Origin: Paenibacillus donghaensis
GTDB taxonomy: Bacteria; Bacillota; Bacilli; Paenibacillales; Paenibacillaceae
DNA length: 64,000 nt
NCBI RefSeq assembly: GCF_002192415.1
Contig: NZ_CP021780.1
Location: 8,184,001-8,248,000 of the forward strand
Direction of reading: 5' to 3'
This document shows, piece by piece, positions 49,293-58,858 of the stretch. The notes beneath the pieces are model-generated. The model was not told where the DNA came from, ran no database searches, and worked only from the letters and a program-made list of their open reading frames with translations. Numbering within the stretch: the stretch's first letter is position 1; the number at the start of each line of letters is the position of its first letter. Made by a program: the position numbers and the translations under genes.

Positions 49293-50045
49293 CTATTTCG
49301 CCCCGGTCTGGGCCGCGAAATACGCCTGCAGCTCTGCGAGCTTGCGGGGGTCGGCGAGGACGGTTTTGTCGGGGAAGTAGTGCTCCTCGACCAGTTCCCA
49401 GGTGGGCACAATCTTCTGCGAGGTCATCGCCTTGATGGCCACCTTGACCGTCTTGCGTTCGCGCGCGTTCGAGAAGGTGTCCTTGTAATGCTGAGCGCGT
49501 TCGAAGTCGAGATCCGTGAAGAGCGCGCGGAAGATCTCCGCGGTCATCTTGGCATCATCCAGCGCGCGGTGGGCCGAGCCGGACGGCTCCAGCTCCAGCA
49601 GGGCCATGGCCCCTTCGACGCTGACATCATTGCTGAGGCCCCGTGCTCGAAGCAATCCCTTCAGCAGATCGAAATACGTCGCCTGCATCCAGTAGGCATC
49701 ATCGATCTTGTGCATGCGCACATCCTGGATGATCCGCTTCATGTCCTCACCGCCCCAGGTGAGCAGCAGCACACCGTCGGTACTGAGGTCCAGCCAGGCC
49801 CGGAAGGCGGCAATGACCTTGGGGAAACGGTCCGCGACATCAATGTCCTCTTGCGGGATACCGGTTTTTTTCTTGATGAAGGAATTGAGGGTAGAGAAAT
49901 ATATGGGTTTGATCAAGGAAGAGAATTCATCCTTATATTGCAATGAAGCGTCTAACCGGACAGCTCCAATCTCAATGACCTCCATAGGGTGCTCGCTGGC
50001 AAACTTACGGCCGTTGAATTCGATGTCCAGAATAATATAATCCAC
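49293..50045 (-). CDS. DEDDh 3'-5' exonuclease, KapD-like
   Basis: DnaQ-superfamily exonuclease of 250 residues. Exo I is ILDIEFNG (Asp7, Glu9) and Exo III is AHRALDDAKMT with the catalytic His and Asp. A charged C-terminal tail of about 60 residues follows. In Bacillus, KapD inhibits the KinA sporulation pathway; assignment to that subfamily is by resemblance. GTG start with GGAGG ten bases upstream. It stands alone on the minus strand. Confidence 0.85.
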   Translation of the reverse strand: MDYIILDIEFNGRKFASEHPMEVIEIGAVRLDASLQYKDEFSSLIKPIYFSTLNSFIKKKTGIPQEDIDVADRFPKVIAAFRAWLDLSTDGVLLLTWGGEDMKRIIQDVRMHKIDDAYWMQATYFDLLKGLLRARGLSNDVSVEGAMALLELEPSGSAHRALDDAKMTAEIFRALFTDLDFERAQHYKDTFSNARERKTVKVAIKAMTSQKIVPTWELVEEHYFPDKTVLADPRKLAELQAYFAAQTGAK

Positions 50046-50362
50046 AGGTACTTGCCTCCGTTTCAGTGACTGGCGCGTTCGCTATAATACTGCATTGCGC
50101 CGACTTTTCTATTTTAACAAAAAAAGCGCTCCCGTGGGGATTTCAGCAATAACCTCTTAAAGTTTTGTAAGCATACCCTCGTCGACTCTGCTTCGTCAAA
50201 ACATGCTTCGTAAGCATAACCCTAGTTTGAGCTTACACCGAATATTCATTCTTAAATTTATCTTAATATAGTTGGGTAAGAGTAGTACTGATTGGGGTAA
50301 TTAACTAAGATGGCTCATACAAAGTTTGACAATAATACATAACACGGACGGGAGGAACGGTT
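50046..50362. other. Intergenic region with short direct repeats
   Basis: 317 bp between divergent genes. GTAAGCATA-CCCT occurs twice (50167 and 50210) and TGCTTCGT twice (50189 and 50204). It must hold promoters for both directions, but none is near consensus. Confidence 0.45.
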
Positions 50363-50782
50363 GTGAAGCTGTACGTTACAGTCAAAAGCCTGGGAAAACG
50401 CAAGCCGGCCTTGGCCCGGCGGGAGCTGGTGCTTCCGGAGCCGCCGAAGTCGCTGGAGGCTTTGCTTACAAGTATCGTATCCGTCCAGGTGCAGGAGTTC
50501 AAGGACAGACAGGGTCAGGGTGAGGTAATCCCTTTTTTGACCGGGAATGAGATTCAGGCGCAAGGTGAAATTGGAAAAGTAGGCTTTGGGAGTCTGTATA
50601 ACGACGCTGTACCGGATGAAGAGAAGGCCATAGCGGCAGCGTTGCTTGCGTTCAAGGATGGACTGTACCGGGTGTTTCTGCAGGATGAGGAATACACCGG
50701 GCTGGATGATCCGCTGCAGTTGGAAGAAGGCGCTGAATTGGTGCTGATCAGGTTCACAATGCTGGCCGGAAGCTTATGGTAG
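50363..50782 (+). CDS. Uncharacterised 139-residue protein paired with the DUF4132 gene
   Basis: Soluble acidic protein with no motif I recognise. It begins MKLYVTVKSLGKRKPALA, has a central GEVIPFLTGNEI and ends in a hydrophobic ELVLIRFTMLAGSLW. GTG start behind GGGAGGA. It lies 16 bp before the 1660-residue gene and is surely co-transcribed with it, which suggests a joint function. Confidence 0.75.
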   Translation: MKLYVTVKSLGKRKPALARRELVLPEPPKSLEALLTSIVSVQVQEFKDRQGQGEVIPFLTGNEIQAQGEIGKVGFGSLYNDAVPDEEKAIAAALLAFKDGLYRVFLQDEEYTGLDDPLQLEEGAELVLIRFTMLAGSLW

Positions 50783-50798
50783 GGGAGGAATAGGGAGA

Positions 50799-53700
50799 AT
50801 GGTTAAGATAGATATTGAAGAATTGGAAACGAACTGGTATGAGGAGATGGAGAAGCGGGCCAAGACTCTTGATCAGGGGGAACGTGAATTGGCCGCAGCT
50901 CTGCTGGAGCTTAGCCGCTGCAATTATATCCATGACACGGATAAGGAGTACCAGACATTTATTGCACAGCTTCAGGCACATGGCGGAGGAGAACCCGGGC
51001 AGGTGTCGGAACCGCTGCAGAGGGTGGTGCAGAAACTGTTCAGTCCCTACACTGCTGCGGTAACAAGTTACATAATGGAGCATGCCACCGAATATCCGAA
51101 CAGCCAGGGGTATTCCCGCAGGCCTTACCGCAACGGGAACCTCGCTGCGCATCTCCCCAAGATTCTCAATAAGCTGAATTCGCTGCTGTTTATGGAGCGG
51201 ATCGGCTTATCTCTGGAGAGTCATCTGAAGAACAACAATAAGGAAGATAACTATCAGCAGTATTATCGCATTTATATGGTCTTGGCGGACGTGATTGCTT
51301 ACGAGCTGGACCGCAGTAACAACACTATCCTGGAGCTACTGAAAGAGATGGTCTACGGGGATAACCAGGCTTCGCTGCTCAGCCAGGATATGCTCCGCGG
51401 AATGGTGATGTGCCACCGGCCGGATGTGGCAGCCATGCTCGGCGAGCTGCTGCTGGCCGCCCGTCTGCAGGAGGGGCTGCGCCAGTCCATAGTAGAGAAG
51501 ATGGATGAAGGCACGCTGGAGAACAACCTGTACTTGCTGAAGCTGATTATCGACCATGAATTCATCCGCTTCAGCTCAGTGGTCCGGGCGGTTGGCGTAT
51601 GGACAGGTATGGGGCTGGAAGCCCAGAACCAGCGGGTGGCCCAAAGCATAATCGAAGAAGCCTACCAGGTGCTTACGGATGAAGCGCTGAGAGAGCAGTG
51701 GCGTTCTGATTCCAATGCGAACCATGTGTACCTTAGCCTGTGGGCGACGGCGATGCATGAAGAGAGCGACCTTCCCGCTGTGATCGAACCGCTGATGGCT
51801 GAAGGCCGGCTGTACCAGAAGATTATAGCCCAGTATGTGCTGGGCAACAGCCAGAATCAGGAGGTGCGCCTGGCAAGCGCACGGATGTATCTGCATGAGC
51901 AGGACCCTGAGCTGCTGAACTGGGTTCTCAATAATTACGCCTACAGCTACGACAAAATGTGGAGAGCGAGCAAGGATGACGGACCAGCGATTGAAGTAAG
52001 GCGCACACCTCAGCTGGAGGACAAGACAGAGCGGCGCCGTGATTTCCTTGCGCTACAGGCGATGGTTCTGAACTCGGAGCACCGCGAGGTCTCGGGCCAG
52101 TCCAAGGTACTGGACTTCCTCCAGTTCAATTACAGCACAGAAATACCGCTGCAGAAGATGCTCTATCTGGCTGCCTATGACATGGACAGCGAATGGATTG
52201 CCGAGATGATCTTGATGAAGGAGCAGCTGAGCGGCAGTGTGCGTGCCGATCTGCTGCAGTATTTCATAACTGATCCAGAGCATCCCATGCAGCGGGAGTT
52301 TATCTTCGCCAGTCTGGCTGACAAAAGCATCAAAAACCGCGAGCTGGCGGTGAGCCAGGCCACCCCGCTGACCCTGAGCCAGGAAGAGCTGATCATGGCC
52401 GAAGGCCTGCTGAAGCTGAAGACGGGTTCGTTGCGCCAAGGCGTGACCCTGATGCTGCTGAACCAGCCTGATGAGTCGCTGCAAGGCTCTATTGCCCGGC
52501 TGCTGCAGGGCAAGCATGAGCTGCAGCGGCTGGCGGCGCTGGAGCTGGTTACGGTGCTGTTCGAGGGCGGACAGCGAATTCAGCTGTATGAAGCGGTACG
52601 GCCGCTGGTGGACAGCATCACTAGCCCATCGGCGAAGGAGCGCGAGCTGCTGCTCCGGCTGGAGCAGAAGAACGAATATACCCGTGACAACGGGTTCGGG
52701 CTGTATCAGCCGGGTGAGACGGAGGCGTGGCTGAGCGAAGGGCCGTTGCCGGGCGACTTCCGCTGGGATCAGGTGTTCCGGTTGACGATGGACGAAGTGA
52801 AGCAGTTTGTGGAAGGGCTGAACGCCAAGATTCACGAGCACCGCGAATTCGAATATGAGGCGGAATTCTACGGCGGGCATAAGGAGAAGATGCTGCTCGG
52901 AACGGAACTCAGGCCGACTACCTTCACTGTGCGGCAGGATGGGGAAGAAACAGCTACTCAGCTGGAGCAGTATCCGCTCCATGAGGTCTGGTCTGCTTAC
53001 CTTAAAGAGAGCGGTTGGGATTCCCGTAAACTGCTGGAACTGAAATTCCATCTTGGTATGGACGATCTGAACAGAACGATGGAACGTTATTACAGGTTCT
53101 TCAGAGGTGAGGTCGATTATGGGGAGTTGAGCAAAATCAAGCTGATGGAGGGCTGGCGGCGGGAGTTCACGGAGCGCCTGTACCCGGTGGAGCAGATTGC
53201 CGCGGTCAAGGCACTGCTGGAGAAACAGCCCTACAGCAGACCGCTGCATATTCTGATCCATGCATTTGTGGCAGATCATTGGACACAGGAGAACTTCACC
53301 TTGGCCAATGGGGCGCTGAACGCATTAATGGAGGCGATGCTTCAGGACAACCGTGCCGGCGAATTGGCTATGCTGAACGTGCTTGGAAATCCATGGATCT
53401 CCATGATGTGGCGGAAGCAGGAGGACCTGGAGACGTTCAGAACCAGATTCCGATCCTTCTATACCTTCGACCGACTGGATGGGGGAGTTCCAGTGTCCTC
53501 CCATTTATCATTGGAAGACTTCTTCAGAGCCTATGAAGACGGTCTGATCGGAGAGGGCGAGGTATTCAAGGAGCTGCTGTCCAGCCCGGATAGCCGCAAT
53601 CATATGCGGAATATGACCTCTGGGCGGCATGACATCGTCGGCAGCAGCGTGAAGCTGCGGGAGATCCGCACCCGAACCCTTGAGCGATTGCTTGAAATCG

Positions 53701-55781
53701 AACTGAAGCGCGGGGATCTGCCCACAGAGGTTACTGCGCTGGTCATGAGTCTGGAGCGTATTGAAGGAATGGAATATTTCATCCGCATTCTGGCCGGTCT
53801 GGACAAGGAGACCTTTATTCGCGGATATCTCTACGGATACGGGGACAGCTTCACCAAAAAAGAGTCCTTCAGCAATCTGCTGAAGATCAGCCACCCGCGC
53901 GAAGGGGAGGATGCCGAGCTGCTGAAAGGTCTGCTGAAGCAGCTCGGCATCTCCGACAAGCGGCTGCTGGAAGCCGCGATGTATGCGCCGCAATGGATTG
54001 AGATTGTTGCTGCTTACCTAGGCTGGGAGGGACTGCGCAGCGCCGCCTGGTATTTCCATGCGCATATCAATGAGAGCTTCTCCGCAGAGAAGGAGACGGT
54101 GGTCGCGCATTATTCACCAATTACACCGCAGGATTTCAATGATGGGGCTTTTGATGTGAATTGGTTCCAGGACGCCTACCACACGCTCGGCCAGGAGCGG
54201 TTCGAGCTGCTGTATGAATGCGCGAAATATATCTCTGCCGGGGCGAACCATCGCCGCTCGCAGCTGTTCGCGGATGCTACGCTCGGCAAGCTGAAGCTTG
54301 AAGAGATGAAGGTTTCCGCTGCGCAGAAGCGGAACAAGGATCATCTGCTCAGCTACAGCCTGATTCCGCTGGGCAAGCAGCGTGACCGTGACCTGCGGGA
54401 GCGGTATGAATTCATCCAGCAATTTCTCGCGGAGAGCAAGAAATTCGGGGCCCAGCGGCGGGCCAGCGAAGCGCTGAGCGTACGGATCGCGCTGGGCAAT
54501 CTGGCGCGCAATGCCGGATATGCCGATGTGACCCGGCTGATGTGGGATATCGAGGCGCGGAAGCTGGATGAGCTGGAGCCGTATTTTGCACCTTATGCGC
54601 TGGATGAGGACACTACAGCCGTGCTGCAGATCGACGCGGAAGGTCAAAGCGAGCTGGCCGTTACCAGCAAAGGCAAGGTGCTGAAGTCGGTGCCGGCCCG
54701 CTTCAAGAAACATCCGCATATCGAAACGCTGAAGGAGATCAGAAGCGAGCTGACCGCGCAGTACCGGCGCGCCCGCCTGGAGCTGGAGCGTTCGATGGAG
54801 TCGGCCAGCGCGTTCACGCTGGAGGAGATCAGCGGACTGGCGCGCAATCCGATCCTTGCGCCGCTGCTGCTGGCGCTGGTGCTGAAGAGCAGCACAGGTA
54901 CGCTAGGGTATTTCGATCCGGTGGCGTCTGCGCTGAACGATCCGGCAGGTAAGGCTGCGCAGCTGGAGCCGCAGGAGAAGCTCTACATTGCCCATCCGCT
55001 TGATCTATACAACAGCGGACAATGGAGCCTCTTCCAGAAGGACCTGTTCGACCGCCAGCTCCGCCAGCCATTCAAGCAGATCTTCCGCGAGCTGTATCTG
55101 CCGAACGCCGATGAGCTGGCGAATGTGACCGGCTCCCGGCGGTATGCCGGGCACCAGGTGCAGCCGAACAAGACGGTTGCCCTGCTGCGGGGACGGCAGT
55201 GGACCGTCAGTTATGAAGAGGGACTGCAGAAGGTATTCTACGGCGAGAACCTGATTGTGCGGCTCTATGCACAGGCGGACTGGTTCTCACCTGCCGACAC
55301 CGAAGCGCCTGCACTCGAAACCGTGCAGTTCTTCGACCGGAAGACCTATAAGGAGGTGCCGCTAGATCAGGTGCCGCCGCTGGTGTTCTCCGAGGTCATG
55401 CGCGACATTGATCTGGTCGTAAGCGTGGCCCATGTCGGCGGCGTTGATCCGGAAGCCAGCCTGACCACCGTCGAGATGCGCAGCGTGATCGTGAAGGAAT
55501 CGCTGCGTCTGCTGAAGCTGGATAATGTCAGCCTAGACGGCAATTATGCCCGGATTGCAGGCAGCCTGGGTGAGTATGCGGTACATCTGGGCAGCGGTAT
55601 GGTATATAAACAGGCCACGGGAGCACTCCACATCATCGCCGTCCACTCCCAGCACCGGGGCCGCCTGTTCCTGCCGTTCCTGGATGAAGACCCGCGTACA
55701 GCGGAGATTCTATCCAAGATTGTGCTGCTGGCGGAGGACAAGAAGATTAAAGATCCACAGATCCTGATGCAGCTGCAATAA
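50799..55781 (+). CDS. Giant DUF4132-domain protein
   Basis: Cytosolic protein of 1660 residues, mostly alpha-helical and rich in Leu/Glu, with HEAT-like repeats over much of the N-terminal two thirds (inference from pattern). The C-terminal quarter matches the DUF4132/MolR-YehI type: NVTGSRRYAGHQVQPNKT, RGRQWTVSYEEGLQKVFY, EVMRDIDLVVSVAHVGG and a closing HSQHRGRLFLPFLDEDPRTAEI. The molecular role is unknown. No nuclease or ATPase motif is visible. It stands with a small partner gene and ends at a strong terminator. Confidence 0.8.
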   Translation: MVKIDIEELETNWYEEMEKRAKTLDQGERELAAALLELSRCNYIHDTDKEYQTFIAQLQAHGGGEPGQVSEPLQRVVQKLFSPYTAAVTSYIMEHATEYPNSQGYSRRPYRNGNLAAHLPKILNKLNSLLFMERIGLSLESHLKNNNKEDNYQQYYRIYMVLADVIAYELDRSNNTILELLKEMVYGDNQASLLSQDMLRGMVMCHRPDVAAMLGELLLAARLQEGLRQSIVEKMDEGTLENNLYLLKLIIDHEFIRFSSVVRAVGVWTGMGLEAQNQRVAQSIIEEAYQVLTDEALREQWRSDSNANHVYLSLWATAMHEESDLPAVIEPLMAEGRLYQKIIAQYVLGNSQNQEVRLASARMYLHEQDPELLNWVLNNYAYSYDKMWRASKDDGPAIEVRRTPQLEDKTERRRDFLALQAMVLNSEHREVSGQSKVLDFLQFNYSTEIPLQKMLYLAAYDMDSEWIAEMILMKEQLSGSVRADLLQYFITDPEHPMQREFIFASLADKSIKNRELAVSQATPLTLSQEELIMAEGLLKLKTGSLRQGVTLMLLNQPDESLQGSIARLLQGKHELQRLAALELVTVLFEGGQRIQLYEAVRPLVDSITSPSAKERELLLRLEQKNEYTRDNGFGLYQPGETEAWLSEGPLPGDFRWDQVFRLTMDEVKQFVEGLNAKIHEHREFEYEAEFYGGHKEKMLLGTELRPTTFTVRQDGEETATQLEQYPLHEVWSAYLKESGWDSRKLLELKFHLGMDDLNRTMERYYRFFRGEVDYGELSKIKLMEGWRREFTERLYPVEQIAAVKALLEKQPYSRPLHILIHAFVADHWTQENFTLANGALNALMEAMLQDNRAGELAMLNVLGNPWISMMWRKQEDLETFRTRFRSFYTFDRLDGGVPVSSHLSLEDFFRAYEDGLIGEGEVFKELLSSPDSRNHMRNMTSGRHDIVGSSVKLREIRTRTLERLLEIELKRGDLPTEVTALVMSLERIEGMEYFIRILAGLDKETFIRGYLYGYGDSFTKKESFSNLLKISHPREGEDAELLKGLLKQLGISDKRLLEAAMYAPQWIEIVAAYLGWEGLRSAAWYFHAHINESFSAEKETVVAHYSPITPQDFNDGAFDVNWFQDAYHTLGQERFELLYECAKYISAGANHRRSQLFADATLGKLKLEEMKVSAAQKRNKDHLLSYSLIPLGKQRDRDLRERYEFIQQFLAESKKFGAQRRASEALSVRIALGNLARNAGYADVTRLMWDIEARKLDELEPYFAPYALDEDTTAVLQIDAEGQSELAVTSKGKVLKSVPARFKKHPHIETLKEIRSELTAQYRRARLELERSMESASAFTLEEISGLARNPILAPLLLALVLKSSTGTLGYFDPVASALNDPAGKAAQLEPQEKLYIAHPLDLYNSGQWSLFQKDLFDRQLRQPFKQIFRELYLPNADELANVTGSRRYAGHQVQPNKTVALLRGRQWTVSYEEGLQKVFYGENLIVRLYAQADWFSPADTEAPALETVQFFDRKTYKEVPLDQVPPLVFSEVMRDIDLVVSVAHVGGVDPEASLTTVEMRSVIVKESLRLLKLDNVSLDGNYARIAGSLGEYAVHLGSGMVYKQATGALHIIAVHSQHRGRLFLPFLDEDPRTAEILSKIVLLAEDKKIKDPQILMQLQ

Positions 55782-55812
55782 TCCTGCAGCAGGCAGGCAA
55801 GTTCTGACAGAC

Positions 55813-55859
55813 AAAGGGGTGTCCGGCAAGCCGTTACAGGTGTGCCGGACACCTTTTTG
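55813..55859 (+). terminator. Intrinsic terminator after the DUF4132 gene
   Basis: AGGGGTGTCCGGCA / TGCCGGACACCT stem running into TTTTT. Confidence 0.93.
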
Positions 55860-55969
55860 ACATCATAATATGGGAGCAAAGATGAATTGAACTATCCAAT
55901 TCCAGAGTGTACGATACAGGAGTGTGATTTATATACAGCCGTGTACGCCGTGAAAAAGGAGAGAAGCTG

Positions 55970-56662
55970 ATGAAGATTAGAGTGCTGATTGCAGATGACA
56001 ACAGCTTCATCCGGGAAGGGATGAAGATTATCCTGGGCACCTTTGAAGAATTTGAGGTGCTGGCCACCGTGGGGGACGGGCAGGAGGCAGTGGACTTCTG
56101 CCGGACTCATGAAGTGGATGTAGCGCTGCTCGATGTCCGTATGCCCCATATGAACGGGGTCCAGGCCACGCGTCTACTGAATGCGGAAACGTTGGCCAAA
56201 CCGCTGATTCTGACCACTTTTGATGATGATGAATATATTATTGAGGCTATCCGGCACGGAGCAAAGGGTTATTTGCTGAAGAATAATGACCCCGAGCGCA
56301 TCCGGGAAGCGATTAAGAGTGTACATAACGGAAACAACGTTATCCAGGATGTGGTCCTGGATAAGCTGATTGAAAGTATGGGCGGGAGGCAGCAGTCGGA
56401 AGCAGCAGAGACTTCCTCCCCGCTGAAGGAAGAGACAATGGAGTTCCCCTTTGACCGGACGTTGTTCACCAGGCGTGAGCTGGATGTGATGTCTTTGATT
56501 GCAGAGGGTCATTCCAATAAAGGCATCTCCGGCAAGCTGTTTATCTCTGAGGGTACCACGGCCAACTATATTACTTCAATCCTAAACAAAACAGCTCTCC
56601 AACACCGTACCCAGATTGCGATCTATTACCTCACAGGCCATACCCACACCTATGAAATCTAA
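55970..56662 (+). CDS. NarL-family response regulator
   Basis: Two-component regulator of 230 residues. The receiver domain has the acidic pair in LIADDN, phospho-acceptor Asp55 (LLDVRMPHMNG) and Lys in GAKGYLLKNN. The C-terminal LuxR helix-turn-helix (about 160-220) contains LTRRELDVMSLIAEG-type and SEGTTANYITSIL motifs. AAAAAGGAGAG precedes the ATG. The next gene's start overlaps by 11 bp, so kinase and regulator are coupled. Confidence 0.92.
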   Translation: MKIRVLIADDNSFIREGMKIILGTFEEFEVLATVGDGQEAVDFCRTHEVDVALLDVRMPHMNGVQATRLLNAETLAKPLILTTFDDDEYIIEAIRHGAKGYLLKNNDPERIREAIKSVHNGNNVIQDVVLDKLIESMGGRQQSEAAETSSPLKEETMEFPFDRTLFTRRELDVMSLIAEGHSNKGISGKLFISEGTTANYITSILNKTALQHRTQIAIYYLTGHTHTYEI

Positions 56663-57797
56663 CGAACCCGGAAATCTCTTGCCACTGTGGAATGCAGGCC
56701 ACAAGGGGATCATGATATTCTTCGTAATCCTGATGGCCGGCTTCACGTCCACTGAGCCTAATCGGCGGCTGGTGCTGTACATCCTGATCTATGTCGCGCT
56801 GAATACAATGATTTCCCTTGCCGCAGACGGCAGGGTCCATCGGTGGCTGATCTGTGTGAATCTGCTCTATCTGCTCGGTTGTATGCGGTATATTGATCCG
56901 CAATTTGCGCTATTGCTGCCGCTCGGACTCTGTGAGCTGGCGGCTCTTCCGCATCTTTCGGCCAGGCAGGGAGTGTACATCCTATTCGCCTTGCCAGTGC
57001 CGGCATTATTCATTTCAAGCCCGCTGCTTGTCTTCTACAGCTGCGCTGCCGCATTGACGGTGCTCAGTTATCTGCTGCTGCGGCGGCAGAGCATCCGCTC
57101 CGGCAAGCAAGACGCAGAGCTGGAGCGGATGCGCCGGGAACTGGAGTCGCTGGTCCTAAAGCACAGCACCAATCATGAACTGCTGAAGGCTTCGGAATAT
57201 ACAGCGAAGCTGGAAGAACGGAACCGGCTGGCCCAGGAAATTCATGATGGGCTTGGACATGCCATGACCGGAGCGCTGATCCAGATGGAGGCGGCCAAGC
57301 TACTGCTGCACAGCGATGCACCCAAGGCGGAAAGGCTGCTGCAGAATGCGATAGGAATCTCCAAGCAGGGAATAGAAGAGATTCGTCTGACGCTTAAGAA
57401 TAACAAGCCTGCACCGCAACAGCTGGGACTCAACCGGCTTAAGGCAGCTGTGGAAGACTTCGGAGGAAGAACTGGACTGATGACCTCCCTTACGCATGAA
57501 GGCGACATGGAGCGGATCAGTCCGCTGCACTGGAGAATTATCCAGGAGAATGTAACGGAGGCCCTGACCAATTCGGCCAAATATGCGGGATCCTCCGCTG
57601 TGCATGTGCGGATCAGCGTGCTGGGGCATTACGTGCAGGCTGTGGTTTCGGACCGGGGGCAGGGTGCTCCGCGCATTGTAAAAGGCCTCGGGCTGATCGG
57701 TATGGAAGAACGGGCAGCGGCGCTGGGTGGCACAGTCATTGCCGACGGCCATGAAGGATTCACAGTGACCACGCTGCTGCCCTATGGAAAAAGATGA
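56652..57797 (+). CDS. HisKA_3-type sensor histidine kinase
   Basis: Membrane kinase of 381 residues. About five to six short N-terminal helices (about 15-150) leave almost no extracellular domain. A coiled segment follows, then the HisKA_3 motif LAQEIHDGLGHAMTG with His198 and a HATPase domain (LTEALTNSAKYAG, GLGLIGMEERA). I chose ATG 56652, inside the end of the regulator gene; the frame also extends to TTG 56616. A kinase with so little extracellular sequence often senses membrane stress, or the transporter beside it, in antibiotic-response systems. Confidence 0.9.
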   Translation: MKSNEPGNLLPLWNAGHKGIMIFFVILMAGFTSTEPNRRLVLYILIYVALNTMISLAADGRVHRWLICVNLLYLLGCMRYIDPQFALLLPLGLCELAALPHLSARQGVYILFALPVPALFISSPLLVFYSCAAALTVLSYLLLRRQSIRSGKQDAELERMRRELESLVLKHSTNHELLKASEYTAKLEERNRLAQEIHDGLGHAMTGALIQMEAAKLLLHSDAPKAERLLQNAIGISKQGIEEIRLTLKNNKPAPQQLGLNRLKAAVEDFGGRTGLMTSLTHEGDMERISPLHWRIIQENVTEALTNSAKYAGSSAVHVRISVLGHYVQAVVSDRGQGAPRIVKGLGLIGMEERAAALGGTVIADGHEGFTVTTLLPYGKR

Positions 57798-57812
57798 GAA
57801 AACTCATACAAC

Positions 57813-57853
57813 AAGGATGAACTTATGCACTGACATAAGGGCATCCTTTTTTC
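57813..57853 (+). terminator. Intrinsic terminator between the kinase and ABC genes
   Basis: AAGGATG-CTTATG / CATAAG-CATCCTT nested stem followed by a T-tract. It separates the sensor pair from the exporter genes. Confidence 0.88.
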
Positions 57854-57896
57854 TTAAAATAATACTGTCATAAAGCAAAAAAGGGAGGCAAGCAGA

Positions 57897-58832
57897 ATGA
57901 ACGTATTGGAGCTTCGCGGTCTGACCAAAAAATTCGGTGATTACATCGCCGTCGACAATATGTCGCTTTCGATCAGGCAGGGGGAAATATTCGGGTTCCT
58001 GGGCGCCAACGGTGCCGGTAAAAGCACAACCATTAACATGATATCCATGCTGCTGCGTCCTTCAAAAGGCGAGATTCGCATCTTGGACAAGGATATTATG
58101 CAGCAAAGACGGTTCGCCAAGCTGAATCTGGGGATTGTACCCCAGGATCTGGCGATTTACGAGGACATGACCGCTTATGAGAATGTGAGTTTTTTTGCCG
58201 GACTGTACGGCCTGCGGGGTGCCAGACTGAAGGAACGCTCGCTGGAAGCTCTGGCCTTCGTTGGCCTTAGTGATAAAGCCAAAGCATTGCCGAGGACCTT
58301 CTCCGGAGGGATGAAGCGGAGGCTCAATATTGCCTGCGCCATTGCCCACAAGCCCAAACTGATTATTATGGACGAGCCGACCGTAGGCATTGATCCGCAG
58401 TCCCGCAATTATATCCTCGCTTCGGTACGGGCACTGAATGAAACGGGCAGCACAATCATCTACACCAGCCATTACATGGAGGAGGTAGAAGAGATCTGCT
58501 CACGAATCGCAATTGTTGACCATGGCAAGATTATTGCCGAAGGCACCAAGGAGCAGCTTAAGGCGAGTATCACGGATGTGAAGGAGATTAGTCTGGACAT
58601 CAAATCACCGGAAGGAACGGAAGCCGGTCTGCTGCAGTCCCTTCCGGGTGTACGGCTGGTGATGCAGGAGGCGGGCCAGCTGCGGATTCAGAGCGATGTG
58701 GGCATGGAGAACTTAAACCTGATTCTGAGGAAGCTGCTGGAGGAAGGCGTAGAGATTTGCTCCGTCGAGGAGCGGGAGCCGAATCTGGAAACAGTATTCC
58801 TGACGCTTACCGGTCGTAAGCTGAGAGACTAA
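57897..58832 (+). CDS. ABC exporter ATP-binding protein, DrrA type
   Basis: Cytosolic ATPase of 311 residues. Walker A is GANGAGKSTT, the signature is FSGGMKRR, and Walker B is LIIMDEPTVGID; the H-loop lies in YTSHYMEE. A DUF4162-like C-terminal tail (about 230-305) is typical of drug and lipid exporters. AGGGAGG precedes the ATG. It is followed by two permease genes and probably controlled by the adjacent NarL-type regulator. Confidence 0.93.
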   Translation: MNVLELRGLTKKFGDYIAVDNMSLSIRQGEIFGFLGANGAGKSTTINMISMLLRPSKGEIRILDKDIMQQRRFAKLNLGIVPQDLAIYEDMTAYENVSFFAGLYGLRGARLKERSLEALAFVGLSDKAKALPRTFSGGMKRRLNIACAIAHKPKLIIMDEPTVGIDPQSRNYILASVRALNETGSTIIYTSHYMEEVEEICSRIAIVDHGKIIAEGTKEQLKASITDVKEISLDIKSPEGTEAGLLQSLPGVRLVMQEAGQLRIQSDVGMENLNLILRKLLEEGVEICSVEEREPNLETVFLTLTGRKLRD

Positions 58833-58858
58833 TCCAAGCGATGGAAGGAGGGGAACCG

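Noticed and set aside
52053..53279. 408-codon antisense frame opposite the DUF4132 gene
   Set aside because: Low-complexity Gln/Leu-rich product with no ribosome site, opposite a well-supported gene.
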